From positions 36,635,620 to 36,699,619 of the forward strand of contig CM043700.1 in the NCBI GenBank assembly GCA_023935145.1: a stretch of 64,000 bases of DNA, written 5' to 3'. How positions within the stretch are numbered: the stretch's first letter is position 1; every line of letters starts with the position of its first letter. Shown in pieces: positions 10,496 through 21,478 of this stretch. The DNA comes from Bretschneidera sinensis (lineage: Eukaryota > Streptophyta > Magnoliopsida > Brassicales > Akaniaceae). Below the pieces are notes generated by a model. That model had not been told where the DNA came from. It made no database searches and saw only the letters and a program-made list of their open reading frames with translations. The translations under genes and the position numbers were made by a program.

Positions 10496-12601
10496 ATGTC
10501 TTCTTTGTTTGATACATACCGCGATAGGCCTAGTAGTAGTAATGGTAGGAGTAGTGTAGATGATACGAGTGGTAGCAGCTCCAAAGAAGTAGAGGCGTCC
10601 TCGTCTTCTTCTGGGGGGAATGCCCCCGTAACGGGCATGCCAAGGGCAGACCCCATGGCATTAGTGCCCTACGTTCCTTTGGAGGTGAGGAGAGAATATC
10701 AGGAAGAGTCCTCGTCTGGCGAAGACACTCTTAGAGCGTTGACCGACATTAGAGAGACCTCGATTGGAGAGGAGAGAGAGGAATGGAACTATACAGCCAA
10801 CGAGATTCCTAGTCAACTGAGGAATGAGGATTTGGAAGTGATTAGGAAGACGTACCGCATTCCGGGCGAGTACGGTCTTCGGCTGGCCAGGGTGGGGGAG
10901 AGGGCCTGTGATGTCCTCCTTGACCGAGCCCCGTTCGAGCTCTGCGTGTACGAACATCACATGCAGGCCGGGCTTCGGTTTCTCCTTCACCCCTACTTTT
11001 GTACAATTTTTAAATACTTTGATATAGCGCTGTATCAACTAGTGCCCAACTCGGTACGGCTGATCATGGCCTTTGTCTGCGTTTGCTTAGAAGTGGGCCG
11101 ACCAATGACGATGGATATTTTTAAGGCCCACTTCTTGATCAGCCGGCATGGTCAGACAGGGTGGGTGGTCTTCAGTACTCGGCCGAAGAGGAGGTTGCTG
11201 AAGAAGACCCCTTCATCTATCAAAAGGTGGAAGAAGAATTTCTTTTTCATCCAATCTGCCGAGGACTTCGGCTTACCTCGTGCGTGGAGTATGGACCGCA
11301 CCGGGAAATGCAAAAAGGCGGGCCTTCTTCCGTATGAGCAAGAGACGGTGAATGCCATGGTGGCCTCGCCTTTGGACGTCAGGGTCCTATATGACAATGA
11401 AGAACTGGCTCGGCGAGGTCTTTGTTCTTCGTGCCCCGAGCCTTCCCTTGAGAGCGGTAAAGGCTTTGGTTTACTTTCTACTTTCCTTGTTTTTTAACCA
11501 CATCGTGATCCTGCGAGTTGTACTTATGCTATTTACTTTCTTTGTTTGTGTTTTGATCAGAGATGGAGGCAGCTGCCTGTGCCCGAGAGCATGCCAAGAA
11601 GTTGGCATTGGAGCAGAGGAGGTCGGCTCGGTCCGAGAAGCAAGCAGCTTCGAATTCGCGCCCAAGAAGAGGCCCCGAGCTCCATCTTAGACTCCGATCG
11701 ACTTGGGGACTCCACCCAGGCCACCGACCCAGTCGGAGACTCCTCCAGTCCGCGATGCCCCGGCGCTGATCCCTGTGACTACGGGGACTTTCACTATTCC
11801 GGGACATAACCAAGGGGCAGCTTCGGAGGCCTCGATCTTCATGCCCAACTGGGCCATCAGGATAAATGACTCTATCTTCGCACACCCTCGGGTAGCGAGG
11901 GAACATCTGTTTAAGGGCACCCCCCTCGCGACATTGCTGAGTTGGGTCGAAAGACCACGGACTCTCTCTGTGCGGCGACCGAGGCTTTGGCTTCGCAGGT
12001 TAGATTCTGTTTTCACTTTGCTTTACATTGTTTCCGCCAATTTTGTTTCACACATGGTTTCTGGTATCAGATGGGTGTTCTGGTGGGTACGGCCACACGT
12101 CGATGCATGGAGACAGCGGAGCTCCTAGGGCGTACCCAGCGCCAACTGGAGGAGAGGACAGAGGCCGTTTGCCGGCTGCAGGCTTCCTTGGAGGCTGCTA
12201 TCATGGCTAAAGCAGAAGCTGAAGCCACTACTCGGGCAGTTGTAGAGGAGGTCGAGGCTCGCCTTAGAGCCTCAGTGGAGGAGGCCGAGGCCCGTTTTCG
12301 CACCGTTGCAGAGGAGGCTGAGGCTCGTACTGGAGCGGCCGTGGAGGAAGCCTTGGCGTCCTTCCAGAGTTCGGAGGCTTATCGCCTGACCGTTGTTTCT
12401 GAGGGTGGCCAGCAGTACCTTACGGGGTTCATAGAGGCCAAGGAGAAGGCTGAGGCCATGTACTCGGAGCTCGATTTCTCCCCCTTGGACCTGCTGGGGC
12501 CCGAGGATGAGGAGCTGCTGGCTTCAGACGAGGAGCCTGCTGATGGACAGGACCGTGATGGGCGATCAGGCACGGGGTCTTCTGCCCTTGGAGATGAGTA
12601 G
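10496..12601 (+). pseudogene. Antisense ORF of Tat element (gypsy-type putative transposase family), spliced and decayed
   Basis: The ORF lies on the strand opposite gag-pol. Exon 1 (10496-11456, 320 codons) has a low-complexity Ser-rich N-terminus. It is followed by a domain (FELCVYEHHMQAGLRFLLHP near residues 155-175) typical of the Pfam family called putative gypsy type transposon, which is not a real DNA transposase. Exon 2 (11561-11998) starts in phase with MEAAACAREHAKKLALEQ, but the coherent reading moves to another frame near 11660, where a TAG also occurs, and moves again near 11940. Exon 3 (12071-12601) encodes an Ala/Glu-rich coiled coil (repeated VEEAEAR) and an acidic tail. The splice sites are GTAAAG...TGATCAG and GTTAGA...GTATCAG. 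It converges with the 3' end of integrase across about 190 bp. Its role in the element is unknown. Confidence 0.75.
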
Positions 12602-12794
12602 GGCTTAGGTTGAGGGCATGTTGTCGTAGCCCCTTTTTTGTTGTTTTGGCCCAGCCAATGTTTTATGTTTATATGTTTAGGCTGTTGGTGCCCTACTACT
12701 TGCTTTGGTTAGGTTTTTTGTTTTAGTCGGCAGAAAGATGTAAGTAAAGTCTTTGATATATAAAACAAAACTGTTTACATATACGCAGTACTAT
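12602..12794. other. Convergent spacer between antisense ORF and integrase
   Basis: T-rich on the plus strand. The two transcripts of the gypsy element would converge here. AATAAA-like signals are possible, but none is convincing. Confidence 0.4.
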
Positions 12795-15700
12795 TTATTG
12801 ATAAAAATGTCGAAGATGTTCCGCATTCCATGTACGAGGAATGGCTTTTCCGTTTAATTCTTCGAGTTCAAAAGTGCCAGGACGACATACTTTTTTGATT
12901 CGATATGGCCCCTCCCAAGTAGGGACTAGTTTGCCTGATTCTCGGGGCCTAGATACTTCGTTCTTTCGCAAAACGAGGTCATGAAGACAGAAATGTCTTA
13001 CTTTTACTCTTGAATTGAAGTACCTGATGGCTCGCTGCTGATAAACGGCAAGTCGGATTTGGGCTTTGTCCCGGGCTTCATCGAAAAGATCGGCATTCGT
13101 GCGAAGGGCTTCCTCATTGCTTCGTTCCTCGAAATTCTGAACTCGCAAGGAAGGTACCCCTATTTCCAAAAGGATGACTGCCTCGGACCCATAAGTCATG
13201 AAGAATGGGGTTTCCCCGGTGGGTGCTCGAGTCGTGGTTCGATATGCCCAAAGTATGTTGGGTAAATGGTCTGTCCACTGCTTCTCTACTTCGTCTATTC
13301 GCCTTTTAATGCCTTCTAAGATCGTTCGGTTGGTAACTTCGGCTTGTCCATTTGCTTGCGGGTATCCAACCGAGGAGAAACGATGGTCGATGTGTAATTC
13401 ATCGCAAAATATTTTGAACCGAACACTGTCAAACTGTTTGCCGTTGTCTGTCACTAACACTTGGGGTACTCCAAACCGACATACGATTGATTTCCACACA
13501 AAGGCTCGGGCTTGAAAGTCAGTGATGTTGGCCAAGGGTTCAGCTTCCACCCATTTTGTAAAATAATCTATTGCAACTATGAGGTACTTTCTTTGGCCGG
13601 TTGCTCCGGGAAAGGGTCCGAGAAGGTCTATTCCCCACATGACGAAAGGAAGTGGACTGATTATTGGTGTCAAAAGGTTCGCTGGTCGACGTGGCACAGG
13701 GGCATACCGTTGACAGCTTTGACATTTGGTCACCAACTCCATGGCTGCTTCCCTCATTTTTGGCCAATAGTATCTTTGACGAAGGACCTTGAATGCCAAG
13801 GCACGTCCCCCGAGGTGATTTCCATATATACCTTTGTGGACTTCTCGGAGGGCGTAATTAGCTTCGGTTGGGTCAAGACATTTCAAGAAGGGCATTGTCA
13901 ACCCTCGCTTATACAGTTAATCGTCCAGAATTGCGTAACGTGCGGCTCGAGACACAATCTTTCGGGCTTCGCCTTTGTTATCAGGAAGAAGACCGTCGCG
14001 TAGATATTCCAGGATGGGACTCATCCATGTTCTCTCACCGACCACGGGTAAGATCATTATTTCATCGATCCTAGGTACGGCTAGGGTTTCGAGGTAAACT
14101 GTTCGCCTTGATTCGAGCTGGCAAGATGAAGCAAGCCAGGCCAATGAGTCGGCCTTCGTATTTTCTGCCCGCGGAATCCAGTTCAGAGAAAAGACTTCAA
14201 ACTGCCCAGCTAATATCTTTGTTGCCGCTAGGTAGCGAGCGATTTTTTCTCCTCGGGCCTCGAATTCGCCGTTCACCTGGTTCACCACTAGTTGGGAATC
14301 GCTATATACATGTAAATTTTGTACAGATATTACCTTGGCTAATTTCATGCCTGCGAGTAGAGCTTCATACTCGGCTTCGTTGTTGGACGCTGGAAACCTA
14401 AACCTCAGGGCGTACTCAATGGCGAAGTTGTCGGGGCCGCTCAGAATGAGCCCGGCTCCGCTTCCAGAGTCAGTAGAGGATCCGTCCACATGAAGGGTCC
14501 AACGTAAAAACGGGCTTGATTGACTGGCATCCTGTGGAGATTCTTCTTCAGTTAATGGCAAAGTAGTTTCCATGACAAAATCAGTTAGGGCCTGTGCTTT
14601 GATAGCTGTCCGAGGCTGATAACGGATGTCGAACTCTCCCAACTCTATTGACCAGTTGACCATTCTACCAGAAACATCTGGCTTATGGAGTATTTGTCAA
14701 AGAGGCTGGTTGGTGAGGACTGTGATGGTATGGGCCTGAAAATAGGGTCGAAGCTTCCGGGCCGAAATCAACAGAGCATACGCCATTTTTTTCGTCGGAA
14801 GATATCTTGTTTCGGCATCGTGAAGTACCTTGCTGACATAATATACCGGCTTCTGCGTGCCTTCTTCGTCTCGTATTAAGACGGAGGCCACTACTTCGGG
14901 CCCAGCCGAAAGATACAAGAAAAGGTTTTCGCCGACTACTGGTTTGGTAAGCACGGGAGGTGTCCCCAAATATATTTTCAGCGCTCTGAAAGCTTCTTGA
15001 CAAGCTTCGTTCCACACGAAGTTCTGGGTCCGACGAATGGCTTTAAAGAAGGGAAGGCACTTCTCGGCAGATTTTGACATGAATCGGCTGAGGGCCGCTA
15101 TTCTTCCAATAAGGCGCTGGACTTCCTTCACGGTTCGAGGTGGACTCATGTTAAGAATAGCATCGATCTTTTCTGGATTGGCTTCTATACCTCTGTGGGT
15201 GACCAGGAAGCCGAGGAATTTCCCCCCAGTGACTCCAAAGGCGCACTTTGTAGGGTTCAACTTCATGTGATGATGGCTGAGGATATCAAAAGCTTCTTGG
15301 AGATCAGCCTCGTGGTTTTGTGTTTTGACGCTTTTGACCAGCATGTCGTCCACATATACTTCCATATTCCGACCAATCTGCTCTTTGAATATCTTGTTTA
15401 CTAACCTCTGGTAAGTGGCCCCAGCATTTTTCAAACCGAATGGCATGACCCTATAACAATAGAGGCCTTGCTCTGTGATAAATGTTGTCTTCTCTTGGTC
15501 AGGCGGGTGCATGAGGATTTGATTATATCCCGAGTAAGCATCCATGAATGTTAACAGCTCATGGCCGGATGTTGCATCAACAAGTTGATCAATCCGGGGC
15601 AAAGGAAAACTGTCTTTCGGACAGGCTTTATTGAGATTAGAAAAGTCTATACAGATTCGCCATTTGCCGTTTGCCTTTTTTACCATTACAACATTAGATA

Positions 15701-18175
15701 CCCAGTCTGGATAGCTCACCTCTCGGATGAAGTTAGCCGAACATAATTTGTCAACTTCTACCCGAACAACTGCCTGTCGCTCAGGAGCAAACGACCTTTT
15801 CTTCTAGATGACCGGTTTGTGGGTCGGATCCACACTCAAGTGATGTACAATGACATCCGGGCTGATTCTTGGCATATCTGCAGCTGTCCAGGTGAATAGA
15901 TCTTGGTTTGCCCGTAGAAGGGCTAATAAAGATTCCTGAAATGTGCTGGACAAGTTGGAACCAATTTGAACAGTTCTGGTGCTATCTTCGCCGAGGGGGA
16001 TTGTAAGTACATCTTCTCCGGGTCTACCTCGTAGGTTGCTCACTTCATCCCTAAGGTCATCCAGTTCAAGTGGTAGGGCTTCCGTCTTTTTACCCTTTAT
16101 TGCACTGAGATAACAGAATCTGGCGATTCGTTGATCTCCTTTGATCTCGCCTACTCCGTCTGCCGTGGGGAACTTGATTTTGAGATGATGGGTAGAGATA
16201 ACCGCTCGGAGTTTATTCAGCGTGGGTCGTTCGAGTATCATATTATAGGAGGAGGGTTGTCGAACAATTAACAAAGTGGAGTGTACGGTCGTTGTTTGAG
16301 GTGTCTTCCCCGCAGTTACCAGGAGAGTTATGCTGCCTTCTATAAAGACTAGTCCCCCTGAGAAGCCATAGAGTGGGGTGGAGACCAGCTCTAGATGTGC
16401 ATCGCCCAGTTGCATTTGTTGAAAGGCATCATAAAAGAGGATGTCGGCTGAGCTCCCGTTATCGACTAGGACTCGTCTTATCTCATGGTTAGCCACAAGG
16501 AGTGAAATTACAATAGCGTCGTCGTGTGGGATCTGCATGCTTTCCAAGTCTTCGTCCGAAAAAGAAATGGTCTCTCCGGTCTTAGGTCGTTTATGAGGTC
16601 CAGCAACAGAGGCTATTGACCTGGCATAAGACCTACTACGAGCATGCGACCCCCCGCCAGTAGCGAGTCCTCCGTAAATGGTTTTGATAATCTTCGCCAC
16701 GGGGACCTTCGGTTTTTTCTGGCTAGGCTCCCTATAACTTGGTCCTGGGCTCTTTCGTGCTACCCTTTCAGGTCTGTTTTGCTCCAAAGGACGTTCAGGG
16801 CTTCTACGCGATCGTTCATCACATTTCTCCTGTCGTGGCCCGACGTATTCTTTTAGGTGCCCCCGATTGATGAGGGCCTCGATATGGTTTTTTAAGGCCT
16901 TACATTCTTCCGTGTCATGGCCAAAGTTTCTGTGAAATCTACACCAAGTATTTCGATCTGGGTTGAGGTTCAACGGCCTTGGGGGCTATTGCAAGAGGTC
17001 CCTGTCATGAATCTGCATCAGAATGTTGGTCCTAGAGGTATTCAGTGGTGAATAGCTGTGAATTTGCCCCGGAGTTCTGGCTCTGGTTCCGAAGGCTGCA
17101 AGAGTTCGGGATCTATCCTCAAAAGGCTTGAGGGTTCTGGGTTTCTCATCGCGAAACGGCCGCTTAGTGGGCTCACGACCGGGACTAGTAGGGCCTCTCT
17201 TCCTCCTTTCCGTGTCTCCTTCGCGTTCTCTTCGGAATGCCTGATCATCTTCTGCCAGCACGTATTTTTTGGCTCACGCCAAGACTTCATTCATATCCAT
17301 AGGCGGACGTCTGATGAGTTTTGAACTGAAGAATCCGGATCTTAATCCATTTTTGAATGCCAAGAGCTGAACATTGGGATCAAGGTCTGGGATCTCCCAA
17401 GCTGCAGTGTTGAATCTGGAAATATAGGCGCGAAGCTTCTCTCTTTTTGACTGGACTATATTAAACAGAGACTCCGAAGTTTTCTTGGGTCCTTTGCTGC
17501 TGATGAAATGTGAGGCGAAAGCATAGCTTAAGTCTTTGAAGGTGTGAATACCTCCTGGTTTCAAGCGGGAATACCACGTCCCAGCCGCTTTCTCGAGGGT
17601 TAATGGGAATACCCTGCACATCACAGGGTCCGAATGTCTATGAAGGGTCATTGTGGTTCGGTAGTGCTGGAGATGGTCCAGGGGATCGGTGGATCCATCG
17701 TAAAGTTTGATTTGTGGCATCCGAAAATTTAGTGGGAGGGGGGCGTCAAGGACTTCTTGTATGAAAGGTGGGTCCTGTACATCGAGATCATCGCTAATAC
17801 TGTGGCCGCGTTCTTTAAGCTCCTCATTGATTCGTCCCTCTATGTCCTCGATCCGTTTGCCAAACCCTTCGCTGTTCTTGGACACGGGAATCTCTCCGAA
17901 CTTGGCTGGGGGAGGTGAGTGGGTCGCCGAGCAGACATCCGCTGGTGGGCGACGGTCAGTGGAACCATTGTGACCTGGTTCCTGCGACGGGAGTGCAACG
18001 TCTGCTGAGGTCTCCTGCGAACTTCGGCCGCCAGATCGGCCACTAGGTGTGCGAGCTCTGCGAATTGCGCCTGGAGCGTGCCTTCATTTGCATGAACCTC
18101 GGGTTCGGCTGAAGAACTGGCTCCCGACCGTAGCACGCGAACGCCTAGATCCCTGGCGGGTGTTTTTGGCGGCAT
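12795..18175 (-). pseudogene. Gypsy (Tat-clade) gag-pol polyprotein with stops
   Basis: The order on the minus strand is: gag (18175-17274; N-terminus in another frame until a shift near 17900); knuckle-like CRFHRNFGHDTEEC near 16935; protease VDNGSSADIL near 16460; RT (about 15740-14900) with YVDDMLVKS; RNase H; a second RNase H (14663-13917) with HVDGSSTDSGSGAG and YSDSQLVVNQ; and integrase (13901-12795). The integrase keeps its HHCC finger (CQSCQRY) and a complete DDE set (GIDLLGPF, TDNGKQFDS, NGQAEVTNRT). Apart from the gag shift, all parts share one frame, broken by stops near 17275, 16987, 15805 (TAG), 14695 (TGA) and 13918 (TAA). Only the domain breaks are described here. Confidence 0.92.
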
Positions 18176-18232
18176 GTTAACAGATGAGTTCTTTAGACTT
18201 CTTCGCTGTTACTGTCAGCGAGAGATGTGGTT

Positions 18233-18252
18233 TCCCACGGACGGCGCCAATC
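18233..18252 (-). other. Gypsy primer-binding site
   Basis: On the minus strand, directly inside the LTR, the sequence reads AGATTGGCGCCGTCCGTGGG. The TGGCGCCGTC core is a common primer site of plant Tat/Athila-type elements. I do not assign the tRNA isoacceptor. Confidence 0.75.
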
Positions 18253-18881
18253 TGTTGATGCCAAATATGTGCGTTGCTGAGCTGGAGGTTAGACTGTAGA
18301 AGTACCTGCACAGGGAAAGGGAGAGTAGCTATTGGGGTTGACGGAGGGGATGCCTCCGAGGATGCTCCGATGCTTAAGTTAGGGAAAGCTCAAAGTGTAT
18401 CCGTTTGTAAAACTGAAAAACTGAATGCCCCCTCTGGACTGCTTACCAAGTCCCTTTTATAGAGTTTCAAAGGCGGTAGTGGGCCAGGGCGACTGTGGTG
18501 GATACCCCAACTGGGTTGGGTAATGATGCCTATGAGGCCCAGCTAGGAGGCTGAGAGCCGTTCACTAGGGCTTTTGCCTTGCTGGCTTACTCCAGAGCCG
18601 TCTATGTGTTAAGACGGTGTTTTGACCTGACGTCCCAACTTGGTTGGGTAATGATGGTCCGAAGGGCGGTGGTGACGTGGAGGCCCAGCTGGGGGCCAAA
18701 ATACCCTGGAGGGCGGTGGTGACGTGGAGGTCCAGCTGGGGGCAATGATGCCCTGAAGGGCGGTCATGACCCGGATATCCAACTGTCTGAGTCAGGATTG
18801 TCCGCGTGTCTCCTTGCACTCTGGGATCACGACGATCCACGTGTCGTCATCCTATGGGAGAGTCGTATTTTAGCAGTATCA
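18253..18881 (-). repeat. Gypsy 5' LTR (element orientation)
   Basis: This is the upstream LTR for minus-strand transcription, 629 bp long. It differs from the other LTR at about 13 places. Confidence 0.95.
18453..18463 (-). promoter_or_regulatory. TATA box of the gypsy 5' LTR
   Basis: The minus strand reads CTATAAAAGGG. It is placed about 200 bp before the LTR end and primer site, where transcription of the element would start. Confidence 0.6.
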
Positions 18882-18934
18882 AATGGTTATATATATATAT
18901 GAGAAGTATGTCAAGGTTCGATTCAGAGACATGC

Positions 18935-18991
<57 letters not shown>

Positions 18992-19351
18992 ATATGTAAT
19001 GCAATCAGTGATATGAAAGTAGAGAGAAAAAGAATTGACAAAGCAAGAAGTGCTCTGCAAGTGTGAGCTTGATGAGAGTACGAGAGAAATAAAAGTGAGG
19101 TACAGAGATATTGTAAAAGAGTGAGTCTGGGTGTATTTAGGGATTGGATTTGAGTGATTTAGGTATTTCAAACACGGTTGTAATCTCTCAATTTAATAGT
19201 GAAATATTTTTTTAGTGTATATTCGTAGAGTAAGTTTACGCCGAACCACATAAATCTCCTACCTTATTGTGTGGATGCATTTTTGTCAATTTATTTTGTA
19301 ATCTCGTGATTGGTTTAATTTATCATCGTTAGTGGCAAATTTTTCACAACA
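18882..19351 (+). repeat. Copia 3' LTR, right part, with gypsy target duplication
   Basis: AATGG at 18882-18886 duplicates 8023-8027. Then come a TA run, another inverted LTR segment (18901-18937), a long TA tract (18937-18987), and the normal LTR sequence from about 18990 to ACAACA at 19351, directly against the WDR76 exon donor. Confidence 0.85.
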
Positions 19352-19354
19352 TAC

Positions 19355-19702
19355 CGCTACAACAATTCTCACATGAGCACTTGGTAAAAACCGCACAATT
19401 GTTGCGTGTGATGGCACGACCCTAGCTATGTTCTCTGGTTTTAAACTCATAGATTCCAAATCAACAAGACAACGTCCAATTCCAACGCATTCCCTCTCAA
19501 ACCCACAATTCAAAACCTCATTTTCAGCGACACTGACAATTGAACGGAAAAAATTCTCATCTTTATCTCTAACATTTTCACTTCTATTTTTCTTGTTTTT
19601 CTTTGAAATGCCCAAAATCGACTGAATCAGTGGTTGATAAGACCTATTACTGTCATATGCATCACTCATGGCAATGGGTCCCAAACGAAGAGAAATAGAA
19701 GG
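19355..19702 (-). pseudogene. WDR76: WDR76-like gene, 5' exon fragment
   Basis: This is an open 116-codon exon in phase 0, entered from an acceptor AAAG at 19706-19703. It contains SDAYDSNRSYQPLIQSIL and ends SLKPENIARVVPSHATIVRFLPSAHVRIVVA, the stretch that precedes the WD repeats in plant WDR76 proteins. The donor is unusual: the host supplies GTA and the copia LTR terminus supplies TG, so the element lies three bases inside the intron and the hybrid donor reads GTATGT. The next expected coding piece, a WD blade of the GNKFGNVGFW type, is absent from both flanks of the insertion. The exons encoding the basic N-terminus were not found between here and the MSL gene at 22.3 kb. The locus is therefore either a fragment or a gene truncated at both ends. 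Confidence 0.75.
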
Positions 19703-20950
19703 CTTTCAAATGAAACAATTTTTAGAATGTTTATTTAAAAAAAAAAACGGATAAAAGTACTAAAGCACATTTACCTAAAGTTACCACAAATGAGTTTGAA
19801 TAAACAGCTTACAGTTAAAAGTAAGTAAATACTATATTTTAAGGGAGGCAACTATAATATAATGCCATTATGACGTTAAATTACTGTTATTAAATAATAT
19901 CTTAATTATTATCAAATGATATCTTTCACCAAAACATATCATTTTATTAAATTACTGTTAAATATATCAAATTTCTATGAAATAATATTTTAAATTACTA
20001 TCAAATAATAGCTTGTATGTACTTACCAATGACATAGAATTGATTACTAGTTTCATGCATGGTGCCAAAATGTTTAGTGATTATAATAGTCAAGCAAATA
20101 AGATCATGTGCATCCTAATGTTTTTCCTTACACTCTGTTTAGAATAAAATGACATTGAAATTAAAAATATATATTTGCCTGAATAATTATCTTTTCAATA
20201 ATCTAACGGTTGTTTACACTCTCACCCCTTTTGAGACTTTCCAGATCATGATTGTTCGTTTATTCTTCTAGCAAAAAATCTTTTCAATAATCTAACAGTT
20301 GAATTTCTACACCCATCCATATTCATAAAGGCTATTTCCTGTAAAGTAGATTCCCAGAATATGAAATTCTAGATCATCAATGAATTTTTACGCTAGAACC
20401 CCTTTTCTGTAAAGAAAGCATATACATAAAATAAGTTCATCAATCCAGGTAAAATAACAGAAGCAAACAAATCTCGGATTTAGGAGTCCGACGGGATAAT
20501 TACGATGCTACATGCCAAGTTTAGGACCACAGGAAATAGAACAGTAGCTTGATCCCTTTTCCAAGTCAGAAATCAAAAAAAAAAAAAAAAAAAAAAAACT
20601 ATTATACCACCTTCTCTGAATAAGCTAGCTGACTTCTGTTGCGATAGAAAATAGCTCTTCATCCACTCCTTGTAGGAAATGTCCTTCCCTTTTCTATTCA
20701 TAGCTTGAACCAAAAATATCTCAAAACTGAGTATATGCTGGATTATGATGAAAGAAATGTTAACCAGAGGTGTGAAGCGGTTTGGGTCAAACTGCAAAAC
20801 CGATCAAACCAACCTTTTCTGCGTTAGTATGGATTGGATCAGAAAGTTCACAATTTAGTTACAGTTGAGAGAACATAATTAATGGACGGTTTGGTTCAAT
20901 TCAGGGATGGACCACCCTTAGGACAAAGGTCGCCAATGGTTTATAGAAAG
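19703..20950. other. AT-rich spacer
   Basis: No gene was found. It contains a 26-base A-run around 20574-20599 and scattered AAATTACTGTTA motifs at 19870-19995. The missing N-terminal exons of the WDR76-like gene would be expected here but were not seen. Confidence 0.5.
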
Positions 20951-21478
20951 GATAATTGCACTTCAAGTCCTTAAACTATTTGCCACATACTTTCTAAATC
21001 CTCAAACTATCAATTTGGTGTCAAAGGTCCTTGAGTTATTGATTTGTTGCAATCAATTCCCCGAACCCATGCTCCGTGAAATAATCTTGACAGAGTTAAA
21101 TCACATTATAGCAGGTGACCTTTTTATGTGCTGAAACGATGTGAATGCCATCACCACCCCAATTTGAATCGAAAAGACAGATGATTTCTTCTCGAAACCA
21201 TAGTTCTACCCAAGTAGAATAAAATAACAAATTTTTTTTTTTTTTTGTGTCTAAATCCTATTCAGTCAAACTTGAGTGAAAGTATGATGTCCTTAACATC
21301 GTTTTCAGCATGAAAAAGGTCACATGCCATCATGCAACTTAATTTTGTTAAGATTATTTAACACAATATACAATTAAGGAACTAATTGCAACAAATCAAT
21401 AGTTCAAAAACCTCCGACGCTAAATTGATAGATTGAAAATCTAAATGCTACGTGCGAATAATTCAAGGACCTGTCCCT
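20951..21478. mobile_element. Foldback / MULE-like non-autonomous element with long inverted arms
   Basis: The left arm (20951-21141) begins ATAATTGCACTTCAAGTCC. The right arm (21297-21478), read on the other strand, contains CAGGTCCTTGAATTATTCGC, TCAATCTATCAATTTAGCGT and TATTGATTTGTTGCAATTAG, the counterparts of TTAAACTATTTGC, CTCAAACTATCAATTTGGTG and TTATTGATTTGTTGCAATCA in the left arm. The inner ends also pair (GGTGACCTTTTT against GTGACCTTTTTC). The core of about 155 bp encodes nothing. Clean target duplications were not identified. Confidence 0.7.

Larger units (their letters stand above)
8028..18881 (-). mobile_element. Ty3/gypsy LTR retrotransposon, Tat clade
   Basis: Two 629-bp LTRs (8028-8656 and 18253-18881) start TGTTGATGCC, end AGTATCA and are flanked by the 5-bp duplication AATGG. 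By eye I count 13 mismatches (about 2 percent), so the insertion is fairly young. Primer site and gag-pol show minus-strand orientation. The layout is gag, protease, RT, RNase H, an extra archaeal-type RNase H, integrase, a 3' spacer with an antisense ORF and a tandem array, then LTR. The extra RNase H plus antisense ORF is typical of the Tat (Ogre/Retand-related) clade. Five in-frame stops and a frameshift in gag-pol mean it is not autonomous now. Confidence 0.95.
2963..19351 (+). mobile_element. Ty1/copia LTR retrotransposon (Tork/Tnt1-like), host to a nested gypsy element
   Basis: The element has a truncated 5' LTR (2963-3590), an initiator-Met-type primer site at 3593-3605 and a decayed gag-protease-integrase-RT-RNase H order on the plus strand. 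Its 3' LTR runs 7647-8027 and, after the gypsy insertion, 18887-19351. The LTR termini form TGTTGT...ACAACA. The 3' LTR begins at 7647 just after a purine-rich AAGGTGAAGAT, whereas the left LTR starts at a point equivalent to 7763. So about 116 bp of the 5' LTR, the left target-site copy and adjoining WDR76 sequence are missing. The domain order and the gag opening MAKCEIAKFDGQNDF are of the Tork/Tnt1 type. Premature stops make it non-autonomous. Confidence 0.9.

Noticed and set aside
11942..12601. A separate gene starting at 11942
   Set aside because: Its coherent part is exon 3 of the antisense ORF; upstream sequence fits better as an exon 2 with an intron at 11999-12070.
18806..19171. Frames rich in Ile-Tyr repeats
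   Set aside because: Translation of the TA microsatellite.
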